Below are positions 1 through 7,042 of a DNA stretch of 9,696 bases, one piece after another (the first letter of the stretch is position 1; every line of letters starts with the position of its first letter). The translations under genes and the position numbers were made by a program. The stretch lies in NCBI GenBank assembly GCA_900768695.1, contig CAAGDY010000017.1:1-9696 (forward strand), written 5' to 3'. Source of the DNA: an uncultured Anaerovibrio sp. (GTDB lineage Bacteria; Bacillota; Negativicutes; Selenomonadales; Selenomonadaceae). The notes under the pieces were generated by a model. The model ran no database searches and was not told the DNA's origin. It worked only from the letters and a program-made list of their open reading frames with translations.

Positions 1-1085
1 CAGAGGGCTATCCTGGCAAGCGCTACTATGGCGGCTGTGAGCATGTGGATGTGGTTGAGCAGCTGGCTATCGACCGGGCCAAGGAGCTGTTCGGTGCCGG
101 ATATGCCAACGTGCAGCCTCATTCCGGTGCCCAGGCCAATATGGCAGTTTTCTTTGCCCTGCTGACCCCTGGCGATACCGTTATGGGCATGAACCTGACA
201 GATGGCGGCCATCTTACCCATGGTTCTCCTGTCAACATGTCCGGCAAGTATTTCAACATCGTGCCTTACGGCGTAAGCGCCGAAACCGAGGCTCTTGACT
301 ATGACGAGGTACAGAGGATTGCGGAGGAGTGCAAGCCGAAGCTGATTGTGGCTGGTGCTTCCGCTTATGCCCGTACCATTGATTTCCCTCGCATGGCGGA
401 AATCGCCCACAGCGTAGGTGCTTATCTCATGGTGGATATGGCGCATATTGCCGGCCTTGTGGCAGCAGGCTATCATCCAAATCCTGTTCCGTATGCGGAT
501 GTGGTAACTACCACTACCCACAAGACCCTCCGCGGTCCTCGTGGCGGCCTGATTCTCTGCAAGGATGCTGAGTTTGGCCAGCAGTTCAACAAGGCTATTT
601 TCCCTGGCATCCAGGGCGGCCCGCTCATGCACGTTATTGCAGGCAAGGCTGTGGCACTGAAGGAGGCCCTGTCCCCTGAGTTTAAGGAGTATGCGGCGCA
701 GATTATCAAGAACGCCAAGGCTCTGGCCGACACCCTTGCTGCAGATGGCTTCCGCATCGTTTCCGGCGGCACTGACAATCATCTGATGCTGGTTGACCTG
801 ACCAGCAAGAACATCACCGGCAAGGTGGCTCAGAACCTTTTGGACGAGGTGGGCATTACCGCCAACAAGAATACCATTCCGTTTGAGAAGCTGAGCCCGT
901 TTGTGACCAGCGGCATCCGTCTTGGCTCTCCTGCACTGACCACCCGTGGATTCAAGGAGGAGGACATGGTAGAGGTTGCCAATATCATCGCCCTGGTTCT
1001 GGATAATCCGGAGGATGAGTCTGCCCGTGAGCAGGCACGCCAGCGTGTAGCTGCCCTCTGTGCAAAGTATCCTCTGTATGAATAA
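1..1085 (+). CDS. glyA: Serine hydroxymethyltransferase, 5'-truncated by window edge
   Basis: PLP enzyme of the cytoplasm that interconverts serine + tetrahydrofolate and glycine + methylene-tetrahydrofolate, the main source of one-carbon units. The reading frame is open from base 3, where it begins EGYPGKRYYGGCEHVDVVEQ, a block conserved in GlyA about 50 residues from the N-terminus. About 360 residues are therefore visible of a family length near 415, and the true start lies upstream of the window. The PLP-binding lysine sits in VVTTTTHKTLRGPRGG (Lys codon at 522-524). Upstream of it are the cofactor-contact blocks QPHSGAQAN and DMAHIAGL. An in-frame GTG at 45 is not the start, because conserved sequence continues before it. 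The gene ends with TAA at 1083-1085, 11 bases before upp, so the two are almost certainly co-transcribed. No frameshift is seen. The family assignment is very safe. Confidence 0.97.
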   Translation, partial: EGYPGKRYYGGCEHVDVVEQLAIDRAKELFGAGYANVQPHSGAQANMAVFFALLTPGDTVMGMNLTDGGHLTHGSPVNMSGKYFNIVPYGVSAETEALDYDEVQRIAEECKPKLIVAGASAYARTIDFPRMAEIAHSVGAYLMVDMAHIAGLVAAGYHPNPVPYADVVTTTTHKTLRGPRGGLILCKDAEFGQQFNKAIFPGIQGGPLMHVIAGKAVALKEALSPEFKEYAAQIIKNAKALADTLAADGFRIVSGGTDNHLMLVDLTSKNITGKVAQNLLDEVGITANKNTIPFEKLSPFVTSGIRLGSPALTTRGFKEEDMVEVANIIALVLDNPEDESAREQARQRVAALCAKYPLYE

Positions 1086-1096
1086 GGAGAAACAAA

Positions 1097-1735
1097 ATGG
1101 CAGATTTGAAGGTAACTGTAATTGACCATCCGCTGATTCAGCACAAGCTGACCATCATGCGCATGAAGGAAACCGGCACCAAGGATTTTCGTCAGCTGCT
1201 GGAGGAAATCAGCATGCTGATGACCTATGAAATCACCCGTGATTTTCCCCTGAAGGACATTGAAATCGAAACTCCGATGGGCAAGTGCATCGGCAAGCAG
1301 CTGGCCGCCGCCAGAAAGGTCTGCGTGGTGCCTATCCTGCGGGCGGGTCTGGGGCTCCAGAGCGGCGTGGTAAACATGATTCCTACGGCAAAGGTAGGTC
1401 ATATCGGTCTGTATCGTGACCCGGAAACCCTGAAGCCGGTGGAGTATTATTGCAAGATGCCTAGCGATATTGCGGAGCGCACCATGCTGGTGGTGGATCC
1501 GATGCTGGCAACCGGCGGCTCTGCCTCCGCAGCCATTACCATGCTGAAGGAGAAGGGGGCAAAGAACCTCATTCTCATGTGCCTGGTGGCAGCACCGGAG
1601 GGCGTGCAGGTCATCAACGAGGATCATCCGGATGTGCCTGTCTATGTGGCGGCAGTGGATGACCATCTCAATGACCACGGCTACATTGTGCCTGGCCTGG
1701 GTGATGCCGGTGACCGTATCTTTGGTACAATCTGA
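1097..1735 (+). CDS. upp: Uracil phosphoribosyltransferase
   Basis: Pyrimidine salvage enzyme: uracil + PRPP gives UMP + pyrophosphate, in the cytoplasm. The 212-residue product matches the usual length of about 209. The PRPP-binding loop VVDPMLATGGSA is at residues 132-143 and the uracil-binding loop GYIVPGLGDAGDR at 195-207. The N-terminal VIDHPLIQHKLT and the central VPILRAGLG blocks are also typical. The ATG at 1097 is preceded by AAGGAGA (1084-1090) with a 6-base spacer, and the SD overlaps the glyA stop codon. This points to one glyA-upp transcript, possibly with translational coupling. The pairing of glyA and upp is common in Firmicutes. A strong terminator follows, so upp is probably the last gene of this operon. 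Confidence 0.98.
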   Translation: MADLKVTVIDHPLIQHKLTIMRMKETGTKDFRQLLEEISMLMTYEITRDFPLKDIEIETPMGKCIGKQLAAARKVCVVPILRAGLGLQSGVVNMIPTAKVGHIGLYRDPETLKPVEYYCKMPSDIAERTMLVVDPMLATGGSASAAITMLKEKGAKNLILMCLVAAPEGVQVINEDHPDVPVYVAAVDDHLNDHGYIVPGLGDAGDRIFGTI

Positions 1736-1799
1736 GTATTTGCGGCCCTGTTTGTCAGACAAATTCCATATATTGTATAGATAAATCTGTGTGAGCTTC

Positions 1800-1863
1800 A
1801 GGCAGGGGAAAGGACGGAACTGTGTATTTTACAGTTTTTCTGCTTTTCCCTGCCTTATTTTTA
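1800..1863 (+). terminator. Compound intrinsic terminator after upp
   Basis: The arm AGGCAGGGGAAAG (1800-1812) pairs with CTTTTCCCTGCCT (1843-1855) over 13 bp with one G-U pair. The T-rich tail TTATTTTTA begins at the end of the 3' arm. The loop is large and contains a second small hairpin, AACTGT...ACAGTT (1818-1823/1831-1836). Together they read as a nested terminator closing the glyA-upp operon, 64 bases after the upp stop. Confidence 0.85.
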
Positions 1864-1912
1864 TGATAATTTGTGTAACAATATAAAATAACTATTCAAT
1901 TGTCACGATTTG

Positions 1913-1921
1913 TGCTAGAAT
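1913..1921 (+). promoter_or_regulatory. Candidate extended -10 promoter of the alcohol dehydrogenase gene
   Basis: TGCTAGAAT is an extended -10 (TGn plus TAGAAT, -10 hexamer at 1916-1921). It is just downstream of the upp terminator and about 70 bases before the ATG at 1993. No good -35 hexamer lies at 16-18 bases. TTCAAT at 1895-1900 gives only a 15-base spacer. The call therefore rests on the extended -10 and the position. Confidence 0.4.
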
Positions 1922-1992
1922 AGGACATAAGAATAAAGAGCAATGCTTTCTAATTGCGTTTTTGTGAGGGTTATAACAGGAGGGGGAGATTT

Positions 1993-3177
1993 ATGCAGAG
2001 CTTTGAGTATTATAGTCCGACGGAAATCATCTTCGGCAAGGGGGCCGAGGAAAAGACGGCAGAAAAGGTTAAGAAGCATGGTGGCAGCCGTGTGTTCATG
2101 GTATATGGCGGCGGCAGTGTGGTAAAGAGCGGCCTTTTGGCCAGGCTCCAGAACCAGCTGGAGGCGGCCGGCATTCCTTATGATTCCATTGGCGGCGTAC
2201 AGCCTAATCCACTGATGTCCCTGGCAAGAAAGGGCATCAAGCAGGCGCTGGAGTTCAAGGCTGATTTTATTCTGGCAGTAGGTGGCGGCAGCGTAATTGA
2301 CACATCCAAGGCTATTGCTCACGGTATCGCCGACCCGGAGGTGGACATCTGGGAGTATTGGAGCGGCAAGCGCCCTATTACAAAAACTACCCCTGTGGGC
2401 GTGGTGCTGACCATTTCTGCGGCAGGCAGCGAAACCAGCAACTCCGCTGTGCTGACCAATGACGAAATCGGCAAGAAGTGCGGCACCAATACGGATTTGA
2501 ACCGTCCGCGCTTTGCCATCATGAATCCTGAGCTGACCTATACACTGCCGCCTTATCAGATTGCCTGCGGCACTGCTGATATTATCATGCACACCCTGGA
2601 GCGCTACATGACCCATACCGAGGGCAACAATTTCACCGACCGGGTGGCGGAGGAGCTTATCAAGAACGTGATGAAGTTCGGCAAGAAGGCCCTGGCCAAC
2701 CGCAAGGACTATGAGGCCATGAGCGAGCTGATGTGGTGCGGCAGTGTGTCCCATACAGGCTTTACCGGCTTGGGTCGCGTGATGGATTTTGCGGCGCACA
2801 AGCTGGGCCATGAGCTGGGAGGCAAGTTTAACATCACCCACGGCGCTTCCCTGACCATTATGTGGCCGGCATGGGCAAAGCATGTCTACATGGACAAGCC
2901 GGAGCGTTTTGCCCAGTTCGCAGAAAAGGTATGCGGCGTAAATTCCGGCACTGTTGAGGAACGGGCCCGCGCCGGTATTCGCATGATGGAGGAATTCTTC
3001 CGGAATGACCTGGGCCTGCCTACCTGCTTCTCCGAGTCCGAAATCGGCGTGCAGGAGGAAGCTGTGCTGGAGTATCTGGCAGATATGTGTACTGGCGGCG
3101 GCAAGAACAAGGTTGCCAACTTCCGTCCTCTAGACAGGGAGAACTGCCTGGCTATCTACAAGGCTGCTAACCATTAA
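1993..3177 (+). CDS. Iron-containing alcohol dehydrogenase, butanol dehydrogenase (BdhA/YqhD) type
   Basis: Group III metal-dependent alcohol dehydrogenase, expected to reduce aldehydes to alcohols with NAD(P)H in the cytoplasm, which reoxidises cofactor during fermentation. The 394-residue product starts MQSFEYYSPTEIIFGKG, the usual opening of the YqhD/BdhA subgroup. The first cofactor loop is GGGS at 39-42. The second glycine motif, GGGSVIDTSK, is at 97-106. By family pattern the metal ligands are Asp196 and His200 (CGTADIIMHTLE), His269 (AAHKLGHELGG) and His283 (NITHGAS). All four are present, so the enzyme should be active. The start at 1993 has the SD AGGAGGGGGAG just upstream. An in-frame ATG at 1954 would add 13 residues absent from the family and has no SD. 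The gene stands alone between two terminators. The substrate (butyraldehyde, acetaldehyde, methylglyoxal and so on) and the NADH/NADPH preference cannot be read from the sequence. Confidence 0.93.
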   Translation: MQSFEYYSPTEIIFGKGAEEKTAEKVKKHGGSRVFMVYGGGSVVKSGLLARLQNQLEAAGIPYDSIGGVQPNPLMSLARKGIKQALEFKADFILAVGGGSVIDTSKAIAHGIADPEVDIWEYWSGKRPITKTTPVGVVLTISAAGSETSNSAVLTNDEIGKKCGTNTDLNRPRFAIMNPELTYTLPPYQIACGTADIIMHTLERYMTHTEGNNFTDRVAEELIKNVMKFGKKALANRKDYEAMSELMWCGSVSHTGFTGLGRVMDFAAHKLGHELGGKFNITHGASLTIMWPAWAKHVYMDKPERFAQFAEKVCGVNSGTVEERARAGIRMMEEFFRNDLGLPTCFSESEIGVQEEAVLEYLADMCTGGGKNKVANFRPLDRENCLAIYKAANH

Positions 3178-3230
3178 ATTCCTGCGGGGAAAGCGTTAAT
3201 AGCCTCAACAGTATTGATATGCGCGTGATT

Positions 3231-3273
3231 CGTAAATGCAACGTAATTTTTTGCGTTGCATTTACGTTTTTTT
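3231..3273 (+). terminator. Intrinsic terminator after alcohol dehydrogenase
   Basis: A perfect 13-bp stem, CGTAAATGCAACG (3231-3243) with CGTTGCATTTACG (3254-3266), closes a 10-base loop and is followed directly by seven T residues (3267-3273). This is a textbook rho-independent terminator 53 bases after the stop codon. Confidence 0.95.
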
Positions 3274-3339
3274 GTTATAATTATTATTTGAGATATTTTG
3301 TGCGTAAAAGATTAAAAAAATTTTAGCGAGGTGTTGTCA

Positions 3340-3798
3340 ATGGGGCAGGAATATGTGATCATGCTGGCGATTTTGGCAATCAGCCTGATTGGCCATAACA
3401 TGTCTGTGGCTTATGCGGTGGCGGCTGTGCTGGTGATGAGGATACTGGGGCTGCAGCAGCTTTTTGAGGTGATAGGAGCGAAGGGCATCAGCTGGGGCAT
3501 TATACTGCTGACAACGGCCATTATGGTGCCGATTGCCACCGGTCAGATTACCTGGGAAAATATCATGCACTGTTTTCGCAGTCCGGCAGGCATCGTTTCC
3601 ATATTTGTGGGCATTCTGGTGGCAGTTTCCGGCTATCTGGGGGTGGATTATATGAAGTCCTCGCTGGAGATAGCTACTGCCCTGATTATCGGTACGATGA
3701 TAGGTGTGTTTTTCTTCCGTGGGGTTCCGGTGGGTCCGCTGATTGCGGCGGGAGTGGTGTACGTGATTATGAGCCTGTGGGACAGGCTGATGGGCTGA
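3340..3798 (+). CDS. UPF0756 (DUF441) family membrane protein
   Basis: Small integral membrane protein of 152 residues, the normal size for the UPF0756/DUF441 family (YtwI, YeaL); its function is not known. Hydrophobic segments lie roughly at residues 4-18, 21-38, 50-67, 83-101, 109-126 and 131-146, so it is nearly all membrane. Family hallmarks are SWGIILLTTAIMVPIATGQI (51-70) and, near the end, FFRGVPVGPLIAAG (125-138). I place the start at the ATG at 3340 because GAGGTG (3328-3333) is a good SD with a 6-base spacer. A GTG at 3331 in the same frame lies inside that SD. The gene is alone, with a strong terminator upstream. No terminator is obvious right after it. I could not pick its promoter with confidence in the AT-rich leader (3274-3327). 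Confidence 0.88.
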   Translation: MGQEYVIMLAILAISLIGHNMSVAYAVAAVLVMRILGLQQLFEVIGAKGISWGIILLTTAIMVPIATGQITWENIMHCFRSPAGIVSIFVGILVAVSGYLGVDYMKSSLEIATALIIGTMIGVFFFRGVPVGPLIAAGVVYVIMSLWDRLMG

Positions 3799-3839
3799 CA
3801 AATTATTTGCTGTGCAACAACAAATATAAGTCATATATA

Positions 3840-3868
3840 TTTACTATGATATAAAAACGTGCTATAAT
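3840..3868 (+). promoter_or_regulatory. Strong sigma-70-type promoter with extended -10
   Basis: TTTACT (3840-3845), a 17-base spacer and a perfect TATAAT (3863-3868) preceded by TG plus one base (TGCTATAAT). This is the best promoter match in the window. It points away from the UPF0756 gene into a stretch without a convincing protein gene, with transcription expected to start near 3875. Confidence 0.75.
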
Positions 3869-3874
3869 ATACTC

Positions 3875-4053
3875 CGTTAGTAAGAATTAACAAAGTATAC
3901 TTTTGTGCATAGATGCAGTCCAAGGGAGTGGGAGTTATGGCAGAGGCATTTTTGGCAGGGCCTGGCGGAGTGGAAGAGAATATTTTATTTAGCCGGATTC
4001 GCCTTGCGGCAATGCAAACACCCCTGAGAAAATCTCAGGGGTGTTTGTCTTTT
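3875..4053 (+). ncRNA. Possible small RNA (or very small mRNA) between promoter and terminator
   Basis: A transcript of about 180 bases would run from the promoter at 3840-3868 to the terminator at 4016-4053. I do not recognise it as tmRNA, 6S, SRP RNA, RNase P RNA or a known riboswitch, and no plus-strand gene follows that it could control in cis. An open frame does exist: ATG at 3937 with AAGGGAG (3922-3928) 8 bases before it, giving about 52 residues and starting MAEAFLAGPGGVEENILF. That frame runs through both arms of the terminator and stops only at 4093-4095, after the expected 3' end, so most transcripts would carry no stop codon. This argues against a protein and for a noncoding RNA. 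The boundaries are inferred, and transcription itself is not proven. Confidence 0.4.
4016..4053. terminator. Terminator stem, probably bidirectional, between converging units
   Basis: A perfect 14-bp stem, AAACACCCCTGAGA (4016-4029) with TCTCAGGGGTGTTT (4033-4046), has a 3-base loop. On the plus strand GTCTTTT follows as a short tail. On the minus strand the stem ends in TTT and is the first strong hairpin downstream of the fruA stop (4103). It can therefore stop both the plus-strand transcript from 3875 and the fructose operon coming the other way. Confidence 0.85.
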
Positions 4054-4102
4054 ACATTATGGAAAATAATATGGGATATATTATGGGAGGGCTAATCTGT
4101 TT

Positions 4103-5989
4103 TTAGTCCTTAATCGGCTTTTTCAGGACGCTCATAATCAGGCAGCTGATAACAGCGCCGATGGCAATAGCGGCCAGGTACATCAGCGGATTGCCGATGG
4201 TCGGTACTACGAAGATACCGCCATGTGGTGCCCGCAGGGTGCAGTCAAAGGCCATGGACAGAGCGCCGGCAGTGGCAGAGCCTACCACCAGGGAAGGAAT
4301 CACCCGCAGCGGGTCAGCGGCTGCAAACGGGATAGCACCCTCGGTAATGAAGGACAGACCCATGACAAAGTTGGTAATGCCGGACTTTCTCTCATTCTCG
4401 GAGAAGCGGTTGCCAAAGAAGGTGGTGCAGAGGGCGATGGCGATTGGCGGAACCATACCACCGGCCATAACAGCAGCCATTACGCCGTATTCGCCGCCGG
4501 CCAGCAGGCCGGTGCCGGTTACATAAGCAGCCTTGTTTACAGGGCCGCCCATGTCAACAGCCATCATGCCGCCCATAATCAGGCCTACCATGACACGGGA
4601 GCTGGTGTCCATATTCTTCAGGGTATCCATCATCCACTCATTGATACCTGCAACTGGCGGAGTGATGACGAACTGCATCAGAAGACCCATGATAAAGATG
4701 CCCAGTACAGGGTAGAGGAGAACCGGCTTGATGCCCTCAAGGGATTCAGGCAGGCAGGAGAATGCCTTGCGCAGGCCAACGACAATATAGCCGCCGGCAA
4801 AGCCTGCCAGCAGGGCACCCAGGAAGCCGGAGCCGCCGGAGGCAGCCATGGCACCGCCTACAAAGCCTACAGCCAGGCCCGGACGGTCTGCAATACTCAT
4901 GGCGATGAAACCGGCCAGTACCGGAAGCATAAAGCCGAAGGATGCGCCGCCTACGCCCATGAAGAATTTTGCCAGAGGCGTGTTGGAGCCGAAGCCCCCC
5001 GGATTGGCCGGGTCAAAGGTGTCGAAGAGGAAGGCCAGGGCGATGAGGATACCGCCGCCGATAACGAATGGCAGCATGTGGGAAACACCGTTCATCAGGT
5101 GTTTGTAAATCTGGCGTCCGATGCTCTCGTTGTCGCCATCATCGGCAGAAACAGCGGAGCTTCCGCCGGAATGGCGGTAAACAGGAACCTGGCCGGAGAG
5201 GGCCTTGTCTAGAAGCTCATCAGCCCTGTTGATGCCGTTGGCCACCTTGGTCTTGATGACAGGCTTGCCGTCAAAGCGTGCCATTTCTACATTTTTGTCG
5301 GCGGCAATGATAATGCACTCCGCCTCGGCAATTTCCTGGCGGGTGAGAACATTTTTGGCACCGCCGGAGCCGTTGGTTTCAACCTTTATCCAGATACCGC
5401 GCTTCCGGGCATGCTGTTCCAGTGATTCAGCAGCCATGAAGGTATGGGCAATGCCGGTAGGGCAGGCCGTTACAGCCAGAATCTTGCGGGAAGCATCCGG
5501 AGCGGCGGCACGGTATTTGCGGCCGTTGAAGGCATTTGCTTCCTTGGCGTCAATCAGGCCGAGGAATTCCTCTACGGAGGTGGCAGCTACCAGGGCGTTT
5601 ACAAAGTCAGGGTCCATCAGCATGGTGGCCAGCTTGCTCAAAAGCTCCAGATGGGTGTCGTTGGAATCGGCCGGTGCCGCAATCAGGAAGAACAGGCGTG
5701 ATGGCAGGCCGTCCATAGCCTCAAAATCAATGCCCTGCGGTACGGTAATGGCTGCAAGGCCTGCTTTTCTTACCCCCTTGCTCTTGGCATGAGGTGTGGC
5801 AATGCCGTCGCCCAGCCCGGTGGTACCGGAGGCTTCCCTTTTCAGCACATCGGCCAGATATTGCTTTTTGTCGGACAATTTGCCGGCAGCATCCATCAAA
5901 TCCACCAGTACGTTAATGGCATCGGATTTTGAGGCTGGAGCCGCATTCAGCCGAATGCTTTCCGTACTTAATAAATCCCTGATTTTCAT
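4103..5989 (-). CDS. fruA: Fructose-specific PTS transporter, IIABC components fused
   Basis: Imports fructose across the inner membrane while phosphorylating it to fructose 1-phosphate, using phosphate passed from PEP through EI and HPr. The product has 628 residues. The EIIA domain (about 2-150) has the phosphorylated His67 in GDGIATPHAKS. The EIIB domain (about 168-265) has the phosphorylated Cys176 in AVTACPTGIAHT. The EIIC membrane domain (about 285-628) contains GGPVNKAAYVTGTG and GAIPFAAADPLRVIPS. The A-B-C order and the length are standard for single-chain FruA. There is no HPr-like domain, so general HPr is needed. The start at 5989 has AAGGGACG upstream with an 8-base spacer; an in-frame extension to 6028 lacks family similarity. 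It is the last gene of the fruR-fruK-fruA operon. A related substrate such as a fructose-like sugar cannot be excluded, but fruK next to it favours fructose. Confidence 0.95.
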   Translation of the reverse strand: MKIRDLLSTESIRLNAAPASKSDAINVLVDLMDAAGKLSDKKQYLADVLKREASGTTGLGDGIATPHAKSKGVRKAGLAAITVPQGIDFEAMDGLPSRLFFLIAAPADSNDTHLELLSKLATMLMDPDFVNALVAATSVEEFLGLIDAKEANAFNGRKYRAAAPDASRKILAVTACPTGIAHTFMAAESLEQHARKRGIWIKVETNGSGGAKNVLTRQEIAEAECIIIAADKNVEMARFDGKPVIKTKVANGINRADELLDKALSGQVPVYRHSGGSSAVSADDGDNESIGRQIYKHLMNGVSHMLPFVIGGGILIALAFLFDTFDPANPGGFGSNTPLAKFFMGVGGASFGFMLPVLAGFIAMSIADRPGLAVGFVGGAMAASGGSGFLGALLAGFAGGYIVVGLRKAFSCLPESLEGIKPVLLYPVLGIFIMGLLMQFVITPPVAGINEWMMDTLKNMDTSSRVMVGLIMGGMMAVDMGGPVNKAAYVTGTGLLAGGEYGVMAAVMAGGMVPPIAIALCTTFFGNRFSENERKSGITNFVMGLSFITEGAIPFAAADPLRVIPSLVVGSATAGALSMAFDCTLRAPHGGIFVVPTIGNPLMYLAAIAIGAVISCLIMSVLKKPIKD

Positions 5990-6033
5990 AGTAATTCGTC
6001 CCTTCTGCTTTTTATAAAATAATGACATGTATA

Positions 6034-6091
6034 AATCCGCTACCCCTGCGGATTAGTGGAAGGTGCCGGGCTGCTTACACCAGGGCACCTT
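6034..6091 (-). repeat. Two hairpins in the fruK-fruA gap
   Basis: Read in the direction of the operon, AAGGTGCC...GGCACCTT (6091-6084 with 6067-6060, 8 bp, 16-base loop) comes first. AATCCGC...GCGGATT (6054-6048 with 6040-6034, 7 bp, 7-base loop) comes second, ending 44 bases before the fruA ATG. Neither is followed by a T-run, so they do not look like terminators. They may mark RNA processing or stabilise the fruA part of the message. Structure is seen; role is inferred. Confidence 0.6.
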
Positions 6092-6136
6092 TCAAAACTG
6101 ATTAATAGTGTCTGTTTCCGGTTTTGCTGCTGATTG

Positions 6137-7042
6137 TCAGCGAATAGTTGCCAGCAGTGCATCTGCTTCTGCCCTGGTGGCAAGGTTTTCGGAAAATGCG
6201 GAGGCGGAGCCGGTGGCAACGCCCATGTAGAACGCTTCCTCCAGAGAACCGGTTTCCTTGTAGCCGCAGATAAAGCCGGCTACCATAGAATCCCCGGCTC
6301 CTACGGAGTTGACCAGGGTTCCCTTTGGTGCAGGGCTTTGGTATACAGTGCCGTCTTCTGTCAGGAGCATAGCGCCGTCACCGGCCATGGAAATCAGCAC
6401 GTTGCGGGCGCCCATTTCCTGCAGCCTTTTGGCATGTGCAATAATTTCTTCCCGCGTCTTTAAAATTACGCCGAACATTTCCCCCAGCTCGTGATTGTTG
6501 GGCTTGATGAGGAACGGCCGGTATGGCAGTACCTTCATGAGAAGCTGTTTGGTAGCATCCACTACGATATTGATGCCACGGCCCTCCAGCCTGCCCATAA
6601 TCCGCTGGTAAATATCATCCGGCAGGGTGTTTGGAATGCTGCCGGCCAGCACCAGGGTATCCCCTGACTGCAGCTTGTCCAGCTTGTTAAACAGCTCTGC
6701 CTGGGCTTCCGGAGTAATGTTCGGGCCCTGTCCGTTGATTTCGGTTTCGTTTTCGGCCTTGACCTTGACGTTGATGCGGGAAAATCCCTCCGGCAGCTCC
6801 ACGAAATCGCTCTTGCAGCCGAATTCCTTCAGCTGGCGGACGATTTCCCTGCCGGTAAAGCCCGCCAGAAAGCCCAGGGCGGTGCTTTCGTGGCCGAGAT
6901 TCTGCAAAACGATGGACACGTTGATGCCCTTGCCGCCGCCCAATACCTGCTCGTATTTTACGCGGTTGATTTCACCGGCGGTAAAGCTGTCCAGGCGGAC
7001 AATATAATCAAGGGCCGGATTAAAGGTAACTGTGTAAATCAT
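6137..7042 (-). CDS. fruK: 1-phosphofructokinase
   Basis: PfkB-family sugar kinase that phosphorylates fructose 1-phosphate (made by FruA) to fructose 1,6-bisphosphate with ATP, feeding glycolysis. The 301-residue product is close to the usual 300-310. It opens MIYTVTFNPALDYIVRL, typical of the FruK/LacC group. The first PfkB signature is GGGKGINVS (35-43). The second, NSVGAGDSMVAGF, is at 245-257 with the catalytic Asp251 in GAGD. KPNNHELGEMFG (180-191) is also characteristic. Its ATG overlaps the fruR stop as ATGA, with GGAG a few bases upstream inside fruR, so the two genes are translationally coupled. The next gene, fruA, begins 147 bases after its stop. Tagatose-6-phosphate kinase is a related alternative, but the PTS neighbour makes fructose 1-phosphate the likely substrate. 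Confidence 0.95.
   Translation of the reverse strand: MIYTVTFNPALDYIVRLDSFTAGEINRVKYEQVLGGGKGINVSIVLQNLGHESTALGFLAGFTGREIVRQLKEFGCKSDFVELPEGFSRINVKVKAENETEINGQGPNITPEAQAELFNKLDKLQSGDTLVLAGSIPNTLPDDIYQRIMGRLEGRGINIVVDATKQLLMKVLPYRPFLIKPNNHELGEMFGVILKTREEIIAHAKRLQEMGARNVLISMAGDGAMLLTEDGTVYQSPAPKGTLVNSVGAGDSMVAGFICGYKETGSLEEAFYMGVATGSASAFSENLATRAEADALLATIR

Noticed and set aside
830..1762. Long minus-strand open frame opposite glyA and upp
   Set aside because: It lies across two certain genes and encodes a His- and Cys-rich, low-complexity-like sequence with no family resemblance. It is a by-product of codon use on the other strand.
1915..2883. Long minus-strand open frame opposite the alcohol dehydrogenase
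   Set aside because: It is antisense to a certain gene and has no recognisable domain or convincing start signal.
3804..3826. TATTTG/CAAATA hairpin after the UPF0756 gene as a terminator
   Set aside because: Only 6 weak base pairs with an 11-base loop and no T-run after it.
3913..4095. Open frame of 60 residues (52 from the better start at 3937) on the plus strand as a protein gene
   Set aside because: It runs through both arms of the 14-bp terminator and ends beyond it, and its product resembles no family I know. I kept the region as a possible small RNA instead.
4223..5212. Long plus-strand open frame opposite fruA
   Set aside because: It is antisense to the conserved EIIB/EIIC coding region and its composition is unlike a real protein.
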